This document shows positions 8,549-19,601 of a stretch of 64,000 nucleotides of DNA, in pieces. A program made the position numbers and the translations under genes. The notes beneath the pieces were generated by a model. It did no database searches. It was not told the DNA's origin and worked only from the letters and a program-made list of their open reading frames with translations. How positions within the stretch are numbered: the first letter of the stretch is position 1; every line of letters begins with the position of its first letter. Origin of the DNA: Ruegeria halocynthiae (GTDB lineage: Bacteria > Pseudomonadota > Alphaproteobacteria > Rhodobacterales > Rhodobacteraceae); contig NZ_FNNP01000001.1 in assembly GCF_900106805.1 (NCBI RefSeq), positions 744,001 to 808,000 of the forward strand. Direction: 5' to 3'.

Positions 8549-9424
8549 TTAGCCTTGGGCTGCTTTGGCAACCTCGGCCGCAAAGTCTTCTTTCTCGACG
8601 ACGATGCCTTCACCTACTTCCAAACGGACAAAACCAGTGATGGTAGCGCCTGCTTCTTTAGCCGCTGCTTCGACGGTCAGGTCAGGATTCACAACAAACG
8701 CTTGGTTCAGCAGAGTTGATTCAGCCACAAATTTCTTCATGCGACCAACGATCATCTTTTCGATCACCTGCTCCGGCTTTCCGGATTCGCGGGCAATGTC
8801 CATCTGAACCTGCTTCTCTTTCTCGACAACGGCCGGATCCATGTCTGCTTCGGACAGGGCGGCTGGGTTCTGCGCTGCGATATGCATTGCAACCTGTTTG
8901 CCGATGGCTTCGTCACCACCCGAAAGAGCAACCAGTACGCCGATTTTACCCATGCCGTTGGTGGCCGCGTTGTGGACATAGGAAACCACGGTATCACCGG
9001 ACAGTTTAGCCATACGGCGCACCGACATGTTTTCGCCAATGGTGGCGATCTTGTCTGTCAGGGTGTCTGCAACGTTTTTGCCGCCCAGGTCAGCAGCCAG
9101 CAGTGCTTCGACATTGTCGACGCCTTCGGCGGCATATGCGATCTTGCCAACCATTTCCTGGAAATCGGCGTTCTTCGCAACAAAGTCGGTTTCCGAGTTC
9201 ACTTCGACAGCAACGCCGTTGCCACCGTTTACGTGAACGGCCACCAGACCTTCTGCCGCGGTACGGCCCGATTTCTTGGCTGCTTTGGCCAGACCTTTGG
9301 TACGCAGCCAGTCAACGGCTTCGTCCATGTTGCCACCGGTTTCGGTCAGCGCTTTTTTCGCGTCCATCATGCCTGCGCCGGTCGAGTCGCGCAGTTCTTT
9401 AACCATTGCTGCTGTGATTGCCAT
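8549..9424 (-). CDS. tsf: Translation elongation factor Ts
   Basis: EF-Ts (291 residues) exchanges GDP for GTP on EF-Tu. The N-terminal UBA-like module includes [19 protein letters not shown], and the next segment [20 protein letters not shown] is diagnostic. The core follows with [12 protein letters not shown]. The length fits alphaproteobacterial EF-Ts. It lies 76 bases downstream of rpsB in the usual order and is followed by a strong terminator. pyrH and frr, often next in this operon in other bacteria, are not adjacent here; frr is about 48 kb away. Confidence 0.97.
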   Translation of the reverse strand: MAITAAMVKELRDSTGAGMMDAKKALTETGGNMDEAVDWLRTKGLAKAAKKSGRTAAEGLVAVHVNGGNGVAVEVNSETDFVAKNADFQEMVGKIAYAAEGVDNVEALLAADLGGKNVADTLTDKIATIGENMSVRRMAKLSGDTVVSYVHNAATNGMGKIGVLVALSGGDEAIGKQVAMHIAAQNPAALSEADMDPAVVEKEKQVQMDIARESGKPEQVIEKMIVGRMKKFVAESTLLNQAFVVNPDLTVEAAAKEAGATITGFVRLEVGEGIVVEKEDFAAEVAKAAQG

Positions 9425-9500
9425 CTTTTGGCTCTCCTCAATTCAAACGGAATTGGGGCAGGTCTACCCTGCCCCATATGTCAATTACGTGACGGGCAGC

Positions 9501-10301
9501 TTACGCTTCGGCTTTGGTTTCCGCCGCCGCTGCTTCTGCAGGTGCTTCTTCTGCAACGACTTCTTCAACCGGAGCTTCTTCGAATGCACCCAGGTCAACG
9601 CCTGCTGCACCCATCTGCGCGGTCATACCGTCCAGAGCAGCACGTGCGGCCAGATCGCAATACAACGAGATTGCACGAGCAGCGTCGTCGTTGCCGGGGA
9701 TGATGTAGTCAACGCCGTCGGGCGAGCAGTTGGTGTCAACCACGGCCACAACCGGAATACCCAGTTTGTTGGCTTCGGCGATGGCCAGTGCTTCTTTCTT
9801 AACGTCGATGACGAACAGCAGATCAGGAACACCGCCCATCTCGCGGATACCGCCCAGCGAAGACTGCAGCTTGCCCTGGTCACGCTCCATGCCCAGACGC
9901 TCTTTCTTGGTCAGGCCTTCGGCGCCCGATTCCATCGCTTCGTCGATCTGGTTCAAACGGTTGATCGACTGGGAAACGGTTTTCCAGTTGGTCAGCGTGC
10001 CGCCCAGCCAACGGTGGTTCATATAGTACTGAGCCGACTTTTCAGCCGCTTCAGCGATCGGCTGAGCCGCCTGACGCTTGGTGCCGACGAACAGAACGCG
10101 GCCACCTTTTGCAACGGTGTCACGAACGGCCTGCAGAGCCTGGTCCAGCATCGGAACGGTCTGGGTCAGGTCCATGATGTGGATGCCATTGCGCGAGCCG
10201 TAGATGAACGGGCCCATGCGGGGATTCCAACGCTGTGTCTGGTGACCAAAGTGAACGCCAGCTTCCAGCAGCTGACGCATGGTGAACTCGGGAAGAGCCA
10301 T
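9501..10301 (-). CDS. rpsB: 30S ribosomal protein S2
   Basis: The 266-residue S2 protein starts [19 protein letters not shown] and continues with [20 protein letters not shown], the standard S2 signature. [19 protein letters not shown] and [19 protein letters not shown] follow. An Ala/Glu-rich tail (about 235-266) is typical of Rhodobacterales. ATG 10301 follows AAGGAAA and matches the family start; an upstream in-frame start at 10358 would add a non-homologous leader. A -35/-10 pair lies 125-153 bases upstream. Confidence 0.97.
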   Translation of the reverse strand: MALPEFTMRQLLEAGVHFGHQTQRWNPRMGPFIYGSRNGIHIMDLTQTVPMLDQALQAVRDTVAKGGRVLFVGTKRQAAQPIAEAAEKSAQYYMNHRWLGGTLTNWKTVSQSINRLNQIDEAMESGAEGLTKKERLGMERDQGKLQSSLGGIREMGGVPDLLFVIDVKKEALAIAEANKLGIPVVAVVDTNCSPDGVDYIIPGNDDAARAISLYCDLAARAALDGMTAQMGAAGVDLGAFEEAPVEEVVAEEAPAEAAAAETKAEA

Positions 10302-10396
10302 GCTATTTTCCTTTTCCGGTTTACGCCTCGGCGGGGGTGAAAGAAGCGGATGCTCCAACCGGCGGGCCAGATAAGGATGTCTCCCCTATAAAGCCC

Positions 10397-10415
10397 AAAC
10401 CCCGCCTGCGGGTTT
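10397..10415 (-). promoter_or_regulatory. Hairpin in the rpsB leader
   Basis: On the minus strand AAACCCGC and GCGGGGTTT pair (one bulge) around a 2-base loop, inside the untranslated leader between the predicted rpsB promoter and the gene. S2 represses its own operon in several bacteria, so a leader structure is plausible, but this could also be a weak terminator for olsA. Confidence 0.35.
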
Positions 10416-10425
10416 TAATGGCGCG

Positions 10426-10454
10426 CGTATACGGCAGGATTTGAGACAGTGCAA
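10426..10454 (-). promoter_or_regulatory. Predicted sigma-70-type promoter of rpsB-tsf
   Basis: On the minus strand TTGCAC (10449-10454) and TATACG (10426-10431) are separated by exactly 17 bases. This gives a leader of roughly 120 bases before rpsB. Confidence 0.6.
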
Positions 10455-10467
10455 GGGTCAAATGCCC

Positions 10468-11304
10468 TTATTTTTCAAGTCGGATCAAGCTGTGAGCGTG
10501 GCGCACGGCCTGCTCGCAATGTGCCGCCAGAGCTTTGCGGTTTTCAAAGTCGCTGACCTTGGCTGGCACATGGTATATCAACTCAACCTTGCCTTGTCGC
10601 CGCGCACCCAAAGTCTTGAGTAGATGCGGCCCGAACTCCATATCGCCCCACCAACCGTAAAAACGGTCAGGCTGCCCCACTGGTGCATGAAAGATGGCCG
10701 AAACAGGCTGCACATACATGATATCTCGCAGTTCATCTGTAAAGAACGCGGCAAAGAGCGTTGTTTTAAATGGTAAAACACGCAACCCATCGGTCGATGT
10801 GCCCTCCGGGAAAAACAGCAACTTATGTCCAGCTTTCAGGCGCTTTTCGAATATTAGGGTCTGTTCTCGGGCTTTTTGGGGATTTCGCTCAATAAAAACC
10901 GTACCAGTTGCCTGCGCCAGCCAGCCGATCCCCGGCCATTTTGCGACCTCGGCTTTCGAGACAAAGTAAACGCGTTTGCGGGCATTTAGCGCGAAAATGT
11001 CCAGCCATGATGTATGGTTGGCCACCACTGCGCCACGTTCCTGCATCAATTCCCCAGAACTGCAAAACCCGATCCCGAGGATTCTGAACGCATTGCGGCA
11101 TACGAATTGAGAGATGTACGGCGTAACCGGACGCTGAACGCCGAACAATGGGCGTTCGATCAGGCGTATCGCCAACAGAGCGATCAAACCTCCAAAAACA
11201 AGGACTGCCAGAGGAACACCGCGCAAAAACACCAGTATCCAGCCTGAAACACCAAGCTCGATTGGATCAGGTTCGTCTTCGCTCTGCCATGAGGGATCGC
11301 TCAC
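10468..11304 (-). CDS. olsA: Lysophospholipid/lyso-ornithine-lipid O-acyltransferase (PlsC family)
   Basis: This 278-residue membrane-associated acyltransferase has the H-x4-D motif in VVANHTSWLDIFA and the FFPEGTSTDG motif. A hydrophobic segment lies at about 27-47 (VFLRGVPLAVLVFGGLIALL). It starts four bases after the stop of an OlsB-like gene, the usual olsB-olsA pairing. OlsA adds the second fatty acid to lyso-ornithine lipid, and some members also make phosphatidic acid. The substrate call rests mainly on this linkage. Confidence 0.85.
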   Translation of the reverse strand: MSDPSWQSEDEPDPIELGVSGWILVFLRGVPLAVLVFGGLIALLAIRLIERPLFGVQRPVTPYISQFVCRNAFRILGIGFCSSGELMQERGAVVANHTSWLDIFALNARKRVYFVSKAEVAKWPGIGWLAQATGTVFIERNPQKAREQTLIFEKRLKAGHKLLFFPEGTSTDGLRVLPFKTTLFAAFFTDELRDIMYVQPVSAIFHAPVGQPDRFYGWWGDMEFGPHLLKTLGARRQGKVELIYHVPAKVSDFENRKALAAHCEQAVRHAHSLIRLEK

Positions 11305-11308
11305 CGAG

Positions 11309-12064
11309 TTACGCTCCGCTGTATATACGCCGCTGACGCTCGTTCATGCGTGCGGTGTCGAGGATCAGGCACACGTCGGTTGTGTTGAAGGCATGATCGA
11401 TAAAGGCCCCCTCGCCCACGAATCCGCCCAGGCGAAGGTAGGCCTTGATCAGCGATGGCACCTGCACCATTGCCACGCGTCGATCCAGTGCATCGACGGG
11501 CATAAGGTCCATGGGTTGGAACACGTCCGGCTGTGCCCTAACCCTCAAATCCGTAGGGGCCAGATGGTTGTGATGCAGCATCGACAGCGGTTGCGCCAGC
11601 TCCTGGACATCAATGCCATGAAAGCTGGCGACGCCGAACAGGACCTCAATATCGCGTTCCGTGACGTAGGCTGCCAGCCCATTCCACAGATGATACATCG
11701 CGGTGCCACCACGGTAATCAGGATGCACACAAGAACGACCAAGTTCCAGCAGTTTACGCCCGCTTTGCTTCAGGACGGTGAGATCGTATTCATCCTCGGA
11801 ATAGAACTGCCCCAACTCAGCCGCTCGCTCACCGGGAAGCAATCGATATACGCCGATAACCTTGCCCGTTGAATCGTCAATGGCCAGCATATGATCGAAA
11901 AACGGATCGAACCGGTCTTTCTCGAGCCCGGCCTCATGGTCCACCATCTCACCACCGCCGCCGAGTTCGCGCACAAAGACATCATAGCGCAGACGCTGGG
12001 CCGCGCGCTGCTCGGCCTCGGTTTCAGCCAGTTTTACGGTGAATGAGGGGCCTGTGTCCGGCAT
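11309..12064 (-). CDS. olsB: L-ornithine N-alpha-acyltransferase (GNAT-like)
   Basis: The 251-residue enzyme transfers a 3-hydroxyacyl group from ACP to ornithine, the first step of ornithine-lipid synthesis. Typical segments are QRLRYDVFVRELG, ELGRSCVHPDYRGG and LFGVASFHGID. The segment beginning MPDTGPSFTVKLAETEAE suggests ATG 12064, although its Shine-Dalgarno is weak; a start at 12181 would add 39 residues with no homology. olsA follows directly. Ornithine lipids are common in Roseobacter-group membranes. Confidence 0.86.
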   Translation of the reverse strand: MPDTGPSFTVKLAETEAEQRAAQRLRYDVFVRELGGGGEMVDHEAGLEKDRFDPFFDHMLAIDDSTGKVIGVYRLLPGERAAELGQFYSEDEYDLTVLKQSGRKLLELGRSCVHPDYRGGTAMYHLWNGLAAYVTERDIEVLFGVASFHGIDVQELAQPLSMLHHNHLAPTDLRVRAQPDVFQPMDLMPVDALDRRVAMVQVPSLIKAYLRLGGFVGEGAFIDHAFNTTDVCLILDTARMNERQRRIYSGA

Positions 12065-12149
12065 CAAAGAATGGTCCGTTGTTTGTGGTTGCGCGCAGAT
12101 AGCGCGATTGCGCGGAGAAAGGCAACTAGCCCAGGATTCACCTGAGTTG

Positions 12150-12164
12150 TTAACCTTTCCTAAA
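12150..12164. promoter_or_regulatory. CtrA-box-like sequence upstream of olsB
   Basis: TTAA-CCTTTCC-TAAA differs by one base from the CtrA consensus TTAA-N7-TTAA. It lies 86-100 bases before the olsB start and just past the DUF3553 stop. Such strings occur by chance, so the call is weak. Confidence 0.25.
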
Positions 12165-12170
12165 CCAGTT

Positions 12171-12353
12171 TCACGGATCAAAGATCGGCATCAGGGCTAT
12201 GCGTGTTCCGTCGATTACCACTTTCCCCTGCTCGCGAAAGTTAACGGTAATCTTGCCTCCGATGTTGGACTGCACCTGTCCAACGCCCCAATCGGGGAAA
12301 TCAGGGTGGCGGACATACATGCCCGGTGCAAGAATGGCATTCAAATCTGTCAT
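12171..12353 (-). CDS. DUF3553 domain-containing small protein
   Basis: The 60-residue protein reads MYVRHPDFPDWGVGQVQS, then KITVNFREQGKVVID. This is the SH3-like DUF3553 domain, also found near UvrD-type helicases, and it makes up the whole protein. Its function is unknown; the fold suggests RNA polymerase or nucleic-acid contact by analogy with CarD/TRCF-type domains, which is inference only. It is divergent from chpT (42 bases between the starts) and is followed by olsB on the same strand after 106 bases. Confidence 0.8.
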   Translation of the reverse strand: MTDLNAILAPGMYVRHPDFPDWGVGQVQSNIGGKITVNFREQGKVVIDGTRIALMPIFDP

Positions 12354-12395
12354 GTTGGGCTCCGGGTCCTGTGGCAGATACAGCAGGAGGTACGC

Positions 12396-12992
12396 ATGGG
12401 CGCTTCAGACGTCAACCTGGCCGAACTGATCGGCTCTCGGATCTGTCATGATCTGATCAGCCCGATTGGGGCAATCACCAACGGGCTTGAGCTGTTGGAG
12501 ATGGTTGGCACGGTCCAAGGTCCGGAAATGGAGTTGATTTCCGGAAGCGTCGGCAGTGCCGGGGCCCGGATACGGTTTTTCCGCGTGGCTTTCGGGCCGG
12601 CCAGCGACCAACCTCTGGGACGCTCCGAGGTCGTTGAGCTTCTCAGGGATGTAGAGCGTGCAGGCCGGGTCCGGATCAACTGGAACCTGACCGAGCCCGT
12701 GCCGCGCAATCAGGTAAAGCTCGCATTCCTTGCGGTGATGTGCTGCGAAAGCGCGATGCCGTTTGGCGGCGAGGTGGATATAGAGGCCCTGGGCGCCGCT
12801 TGGACTGTGACCGGTAAGGCGGACAAGATGAACATCGATACCGGTCTGTGGGCAGGGGTTGCAACGGGGCGGTTTGCCGACAAGTTGAACCCCGCTCAGG
12901 TACAGTTCGCACTGCTGCCCAACACCGCATCGACAATGAGTCGCCGGGTTGCAGCAGAGACCGCCTCGACCCAGGTCATGCTGCGTTTTTAA
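12396..12992 (+). CDS. chpT: Histidine phosphotransferase ChpT
   Basis: ChpT (198 residues) passes phosphate from the hybrid kinase CckA to CtrA and CpdR. The DHp-like first helix holds the phospho-accepting His in [20 protein letters not shown] (about residue 20). The C-terminal half is a degenerate HATPase-like domain without ATP-binding boxes, as expected for the family. ATG 12396 follows a perfect AGGAGG with a 5-base gap; a longer open frame upstream lacks such a signal. Its target ctrA and the modulator sciP lie 31 kb away in this window. Its stop overlaps the proA stop. Confidence 0.88.
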   Translation: MGASDVNLAELIGSRICHDLISPIGAITNGLELLEMVGTVQGPEMELISGSVGSAGARIRFFRVAFGPASDQPLGRSEVVELLRDVERAGRVRINWNLTEPVPRNQVKLAFLAVMCCESAMPFGGEVDIEALGAAWTVTGKADKMNIDTGLWAGVATGRFADKLNPAQVQFALLPNTASTMSRRVAAETASTQVMLRF

Positions 12993-14251
12993 GCGCGCGT
13001 CGTTCCGTTCCCACGCACCAGATACTTGAAGCTGGTCAGCTGTGCCGCCCCGACCGGACCACGTGCGTGCATCTTGCCCGTCGCAATACCGATCTCGGCC
13101 CCCATACCAAATTCTCCGCCATCGGCGAATTGGGTTGAGGCATTATGCATCAGGATCGCGCTATCGAGGCGTTCAAAGAACTGCGCGGCGGCGGCCGTAT
13201 CCTCAGTCATGATACAATCTGTATGGCTTGAACCATACCGGCTGATATGCGCAATTGCCTCATCGATATCAGCGACGGGTCTGGCAGCGATGATGCTATC
13301 CAGAAACTCTTTGCCCCAGTCCTCATCCGTGGCCGGGATTGTTCTGTCATTGGCCAGAATGCCCTGTGCATGAACCTCAACACCCGCCGCCTGAAGGGCC
13401 GCCACGAGGTCGCGCCCAAGCCCTTCGGCCACGTCCTGATGCACCAGCAGACACTCGGCGGCGCCACAGATACCGGTGCGTCGTGTCTTGGCATTCAGCA
13501 CCACATCCAGCGTCTTCTGAGGGTCGGCAGCCTTGTCGACGTAGATGTGAACGATGCCTTCAAGGTGAGCGAATACGGGAACCCGCGCCTCGCGCTGGAC
13601 CAACCCTACCAGTCCTTTGCCGCCGCGCGGGACAATGACGTCAACATAGTCCGTCATCGTCAAAAGCTCTTGCACCGCTGCGCGATCTCGCGTCGGGATC
13701 AGTTGAATGGCGTCCTCGGGCAGGTTGGCGTCCTTCAACCCTGCAACAAGGCAAGCATGAATGGCTGTTGACGAATGAAAGCTCTCGGAACCTCCTCGCA
13801 GGATCACGGCATTGCCGGACTTCAGACACAAAGCGCCGGCATCTGCCGTCACGTTGGGGCGGCTTTCGTAGATCACCCCGATCACACCCAAGGGTGTGCG
13901 CACACGCTGAATATTGAGGCCCGTGGGCATGTCCCATTCCGTCAGCACTTCACCCACCGGATCGGCCTGATCCGCGACTGAGCGCAACCCGTCCACCATT
14001 CCCTGTACACGCGACTCGTCCAGCATCAGACGATCCATCATGGCCGGGCTCAGGCCTTTGTCGCGACCGAATTCCAGATCTTTCTGGTTTGCTTCGATGA
14101 TCCCAGCGCGATTGGCCCAGACGGCATCGGCTGCAGCGATCAGAGCAGCGTGTTTACGTTCGGCACTTGCAAAGGCCAATTCGCGCGCGGCCCCTTTGGC
14201 GCGCTTACCAAGATCGTCCATCAGGCTGGGAATGCTGTCGAAATCTTTCAT
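12989..14251 (-). CDS. proA: Gamma-glutamyl phosphate reductase
   Basis: ProA (420 residues) reduces glutamyl-5-phosphate to the semialdehyde in proline synthesis. It has the aldehyde-dehydrogenase fold, and the catalytic Cys is in [35 protein letters not shown] and [12 protein letters not shown] are characteristic. It follows proB by 34 bases in an obg-proB-proA unit and converges on chpT with a few bases of overlap. Confidence 0.96.
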   Translation of the reverse strand: MKDFDSIPSLMDDLGKRAKGAARELAFASAERKHAALIAAADAVWANRAGIIEANQKDLEFGRDKGLSPAMMDRLMLDESRVQGMVDGLRSVADQADPVGEVLTEWDMPTGLNIQRVRTPLGVIGVIYESRPNVTADAGALCLKSGNAVILRGGSESFHSSTAIHACLVAGLKDANLPEDAIQLIPTRDRAAVQELLTMTDYVDVIVPRGGKGLVGLVQREARVPVFAHLEGIVHIYVDKAADPQKTLDVVLNAKTRRTGICGAAECLLVHQDVAEGLGRDLVAALQAAGVEVHAQGILANDRTIPATDEDWGKEFLDSIIAARPVADIDEAIAHISRYGSSHTDCIMTEDTAAAAQFFERLDSAILMHNASTQFADGGEFGMGAEIGIATGKMHARGPVGAAQLTSFKYLVRGNGTTRA

Positions 14252-14285
14252 CTCATATGCCTTTCAGGTGGTCTTTTCTAATCTA

Positions 14286-16423
<2,138 letters not shown>

Positions 16424-16451
16424 CTACTGCAAAGGCCCCATCGGCCACAAG

Positions 16452-16988
16452 TCAGAGTTTCTTTGTATATGTCCAGGTGGGCACATTCGCATCGCGCGCC
16501 ACTGAATAGATTTCGGCATCACCAAGATACTGGAACCCGCAATGGGTCAGCACCCGGGCCGAAGCGGGATTGTCCTGAAACACGCTGGCGAACATCGAGG
16601 AGTTCTCCAGCGGGTTGGCAAGAACCAGCGTCTCGACAGCCAACGACGCGATGCCGGTATTCCAATACACCGGAGCAACCCAATAGCCGACCTCGGATTG
16701 ATTGCGATCTAGCCGTGTCAGTGAAATCAGGCCGATCAGCTCCGGTCCACCATCTTTGATGGCATCCATGGCCCAGACATCTTCGTCTCGGTCATCGGCC
16801 ATCGCACGCGTCACAAACGCATCTATTGTGCCCGGTGGTAAAGGATACGGGATCGATGTCGTCATGCGCGCAACGCGCTCATCGCCTGCATAATGCTCGA
16901 TCAGTCCCATATCCGACCGGCGCAGAGGGCGCAGGTCGAACCGCTCGGTTTCAATGACCGGCTGATTTATTATTGCCTCAAGTTTCAT
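16452..16988 (-). CDS. GNAT-family N-acetyltransferase (RimJ/RimL type)
   Basis: The 178-residue protein has the Acetyltransf_3 pattern IETERFDLRPLRRSDMGLIE, then EVGYWVAPVYWNTGIASLAV, then FQDNPASARVLTHCGFQYLG. This group often acetylates protein N-termini, but the substrate is not visible here. ATG 16988 follows GGAGGAGGAG; a longer frame to 17054 runs into the neighbour. The start overlaps the LysE-type gene stop (ATGA). Confidence 0.88.
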   Translation of the reverse strand: MKLEAIINQPVIETERFDLRPLRRSDMGLIEHYAGDERVARMTTSIPYPLPPGTIDAFVTRAMADDRDEDVWAMDAIKDGGPELIGLISLTRLDRNQSEVGYWVAPVYWNTGIASLAVETLVLANPLENSSMFASVFQDNPASARVLTHCGFQYLGDAEIYSVARDANVPTWTYTKKL

Positions 16989-17593
16989 AAGTGCGCTCCT
17001 CCTCCGAACAACACAAAAAGTACGGACGCAACTGTCAAACTGGCTAACGTCCACATCAGATATTTTTCCGCAGGCCGACCTTCAACCACATGGGCAATCC
17101 GATCTCCTGCAAATGTCCAGATCGGGTGCAATACGATCTGGCAGATCAACAAACAGAGAGCGATCGTGAGAGTCGCCTCGAAACTAGGGGTCCCTGCAGC
17201 AACAAACCCGGTGAAACCCGCGATAATCATCGCCCATGCCTTGGGGTTTAAAGGGTGGACAATCAAGCCCGCCCAAAACCCTGGAACGTCACCTTCTGCA
17301 TGGCCGCGTGACAGCCGCAAATTGGCAATCTTCCATGCGAGCCAGCAAATATAGGCGGCTGAAGCGTATTTTAAAGCCTCGAACACCAGCGGTGCCTGAT
17401 CGGCCACCTGCATCAGACCGAAACCAACCGGCCAGATGATCAACTGCTTACCCAGAATGACCCCACCCACAAAGGGCAGCGCCGCCCGAAAGCCATAGCG
17501 CGCACCTGTACCCAGCAGAACCATGTTGGCTGGTCCCGGTGTGCCAACCTGCGAGGCGGCAAAAATCAGGAAACTGGTGGTTGCGACTGTCAT
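16985..17593 (-). CDS. LysE/RhtB family amino-acid exporter
   Basis: This 202-residue integral membrane protein has about six hydrophobic segments. The family motif GTPGPANMVLLGTGARYG near the N-terminus and HPLNPKAWAMIIAGF in the middle identify LysE-type translocators, which export amino acids or related metabolites. The exported compound is unknown. It is coupled by a four-base overlap to the GNAT gene downstream, a pairing that could modify and export one metabolite, though this is speculative. Confidence 0.9.
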   Translation of the reverse strand: MTVATTSFLIFAASQVGTPGPANMVLLGTGARYGFRAALPFVGGVILGKQLIIWPVGFGLMQVADQAPLVFEALKYASAAYICWLAWKIANLRLSRGHAEGDVPGFWAGLIVHPLNPKAWAMIIAGFTGFVAAGTPSFEATLTIALCLLICQIVLHPIWTFAGDRIAHVVEGRPAEKYLMWTLASLTVASVLFVLFGGGAHL

Positions 17594-17620
17594 CTGAGCG
17601 TTGGATCACGACTGCGTTAA

Positions 17621-17655
17621 AACAAAAAAGGGACCGGCACTTTGTGCCGGTCCCC
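17621..17655 (-). terminator. Intrinsic terminator of rplU-rpmA
   Basis: GGGACCGGCAC (17630-17640) and GTGCCGGTCCC (17644-17654) form a perfect 11-bp stem with a 3-base loop. Six T residues follow on the minus strand (17624-17629). Confidence 0.92.
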
Positions 17656-17688
17656 CATGAATTTTTATTAAACCTTCTGGGTTTCGGC

Positions 17689-17958
17689 TTACTCTGCGGC
17701 CTCCGCCACTGGCAGGACCGAAATGAAGGTGCGGTTTTTAAGTCCCTTGTGGAACTTTACGGCGCCATCGACAGTTGCAAAGATTGTGTGATCTTTGCCC
17801 ATGCCTACGCCTTCGCCCGGCCAGAACTTGGTGCCGCGCTGACGCACGATGATGTTGCCCGGGATGGCGGCCTGGCCACCATATAGTTTCACGCCAAGGC
17901 GGCGACCCGCTGAGTCGCGACCGTTACGGGAGGAACCGCCAGCTTTTTTATGTGCCAT
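17689..17958 (-). CDS. rpmA: 50S ribosomal protein L27
   Basis: L27 has 89 residues and begins [20 protein letters not shown], followed by LGVKLYGGQ and [20 protein letters not shown], all diagnostic. It has no Firmicutes-type cleaved leader. It lies 11 bases after rplU and is followed by a strong terminator. Confidence 0.98.
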   Translation of the reverse strand: MAHKKAGGSSRNGRDSAGRRLGVKLYGGQAAIPGNIIVRQRGTKFWPGEGVGMGKDHTIFATVDGAVKFHKGLKNRTFISVLPVAEAAE

Positions 17959-17969
17959 TCTCTCTCTCC

Positions 17970-18584
17970 TTAGCCTTGAGCCAGCTCTTTGGCCTGCTCA
18001 ACCCATTCGGGTTTCACTTTGACCGTTTCGATAGCAGCAATCTGTTCGTCCGACAAGGCGGCCAGAGCAGCAAAGCTCTCGATACCGGCCTCATTCAGCT
18101 TCTTGGCGGCGGCAGGGCCTACACCAGTCAGCGCGGTCAGATCGTCAGCAGCAACAGCGGCGGGTGCCTCTGCTTTGGCTGCAGTTTTCTTGGCAGGCTT
18201 TTTCGCCGCCGGAACAGCTTCGCCAGCCGGAGCCGAGCCGGTTGCAACTTTGATGCCCGACTTGTCAGCGCCCGACGACAGGATGTCGGTGATCTTGACC
18301 AGTGTCAGTTTCTGACGGTGGCCAACGGTACGCTTCGAGCTGTGCTTACGACGGCGCTTGACGAATTTGATGACCTTGTCACCTTTGATCTGTTCGATCA
18401 CTTCGGCCTGTACGCCTGCGCCTTCAACGAAAGGTGCACCAACAACCGGAGCGTCACCGCCCAGCATCAGAACATCGTTGAATTGAACTTTTTCACCTGC
18501 GTCGGCAGCCAATTTTTCAACGCGGAGGATATCACCCGCCTGAACTTTGTACTGCTTGCCGCCAGTCTTGAGGACCGCAAACAT
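17970..18584 (-). CDS. rplU: 50S ribosomal protein L21 with C-terminal helix-hairpin-helix extension
   Basis: Residues 1 to about 104 are a complete L21 ([20 protein letters not shown], then [16 protein letters not shown]). A linker rich in Ala, Lys and Pro follows (about 106-146). A helix-hairpin-helix module occupies about 147-204: [20 protein letters not shown], then [16 protein letters not shown]. Standard L21 is about 103 residues, so the gene is doubled in length. The tail may add an RNA or DNA contact; its role is unknown. The frame is continuous with no sign of sequencing error. Confidence 0.95.
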   Translation of the reverse strand: MFAVLKTGGKQYKVQAGDILRVEKLAADAGEKVQFNDVLMLGGDAPVVGAPFVEGAGVQAEVIEQIKGDKVIKFVKRRRKHSSKRTVGHRQKLTLVKITDILSSGADKSGIKVATGSAPAGEAVPAAKKPAKKTAAKAEAPAAVAADDLTALTGVGPAAAKKLNEAGIESFAALAALSDEQIAAIETVKVKPEWVEQAKELAQG

Positions 18585-18752
18585 GCGTCTTTCCTTTGTC
18601 TAAACCGCGTTCTGTGGTCCCCGAATGGGTGTTACCGGCTTACGCCACCTCGAACAGCGCGCCCTTTTCGGGCCGTGTGAATGACCCTCAGCGCAATGGC
18701 ATCAGGTCAAAGAATAACGATACCCGGCGCAGAAAACCGGCCGGGATGCGTG

Positions 18753-18781
18753 CTTATCCAAGCATGGGGGTCGAAAGTCAA
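18753..18781 (-). promoter_or_regulatory. Predicted promoter of rplU-rpmA
   Basis: On the minus strand TTGACT (18776-18781) and GATAAG (18753-18758) are 17 bases apart. This gives a leader of about 165 bases before rplU. Confidence 0.5.
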
Positions 18782-18794
18782 CCATAAACCAGCG

Positions 18795-19601
18795 CTAAAG
18801 TTCCGAGGCCCGCATCGCCTGCGCAACGGCTTGCCCAAGCTGAAACGAAATGCTGTTGAGCATCTCGTCAAAACTCTTGAACAAAGCCGTATTCAAGGCC
18901 TGCCCGGCATCGGTACGCGAAAAGGCAATATTCTCGCGCATCTGGGATTCGTTCAAAGGCTGATACGCCAAAAGAAGAAAGGAATACATCCATTCGGTCG
19001 TTTCCGCCGTGGTATGTTCATGCTGAGACAACAATTCCTCTAGAACCGAGGCCTCGTCGATCGTATCATTCTGCCCCGAAGCAAGACCCCTATAGAAGCT
19101 GTAGTCTGCGCTCAGCGTACCTTCGACATTCTTTTCAATCAGGTCATTGACCTGAACATATTCATCCACCAATCGAAAGAACACATCTTCACGGCTCGCT
19201 TGTTTGTAGGCGGTGCGCGCCATTTCCTCGATCGCTTCATCTGTAATCGCTCGTCGCGCCGAGTTCTCCAGTGAAACGATGCTTTGCCCCAGATCGCTTT
19301 CAAAAAAGATTGATGCCTGCTCCAACTGGGCATCAGTCATCAAGCGCCCAACCGACTGAGAGAGTTGCCGGTGCATGGCCTCTGGATCGTACAGATCCTC
19401 AACTTGCGCCTGAAAATATGACCCTCCTGAACCGCCCAGCATCGCCTCATTCATCACAAGACCCTGTGCTACGCCCTCGTCACTCAGAATTTCCATGAAG
19501 TCCGACACGTGCATGGCGCTCATCAGGCGGTCAGCATTTTCTTCTGCCGCCAACGGGACGACCCAGATGATCAGGGCAACTGCAGTGGCCAGAATCCGCA
19601 T
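18795..19601 (-). CDS. DUF2059 domain-containing exported protein (copy 2)
   Basis: The 268-residue protein has a signal peptide (MRILATAVALIIWVVPLAAE, cleavage near residue 19). The rest is mostly helical and acidic, with a DUF2059-like segment around QASIFFESDLGQSIVSLENS. The function is unknown. It resembles the protein encoded just upstream and overlaps its stop by one base (TGATG), so the two are paralogues made together. Both are likely periplasmic. Confidence 0.75.
   Translation of the reverse strand: MRILATAVALIIWVVPLAAEENADRLMSAMHVSDFMEILSDEGVAQGLVMNEAMLGGSGGSYFQAQVEDLYDPEAMHRQLSQSVGRLMTDAQLEQASIFFESDLGQSIVSLENSARRAITDEAIEEMARTAYKQASREDVFFRLVDEYVQVNDLIEKNVEGTLSADYSFYRGLASGQNDTIDEASVLEELLSQHEHTTAETTEWMYSFLLLAYQPLNESQMRENIAFSRTDAGQALNTALFKSFDEMLNSISFQLGQAVAQAMRASEL

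Noticed and set aside
9276..10340. 354-codon open frame on the plus strand opposite rpsB
   Set aside because: It is a shadow of the highly biased codons of rpsB and tsf; its protein is low-complexity and matches nothing.
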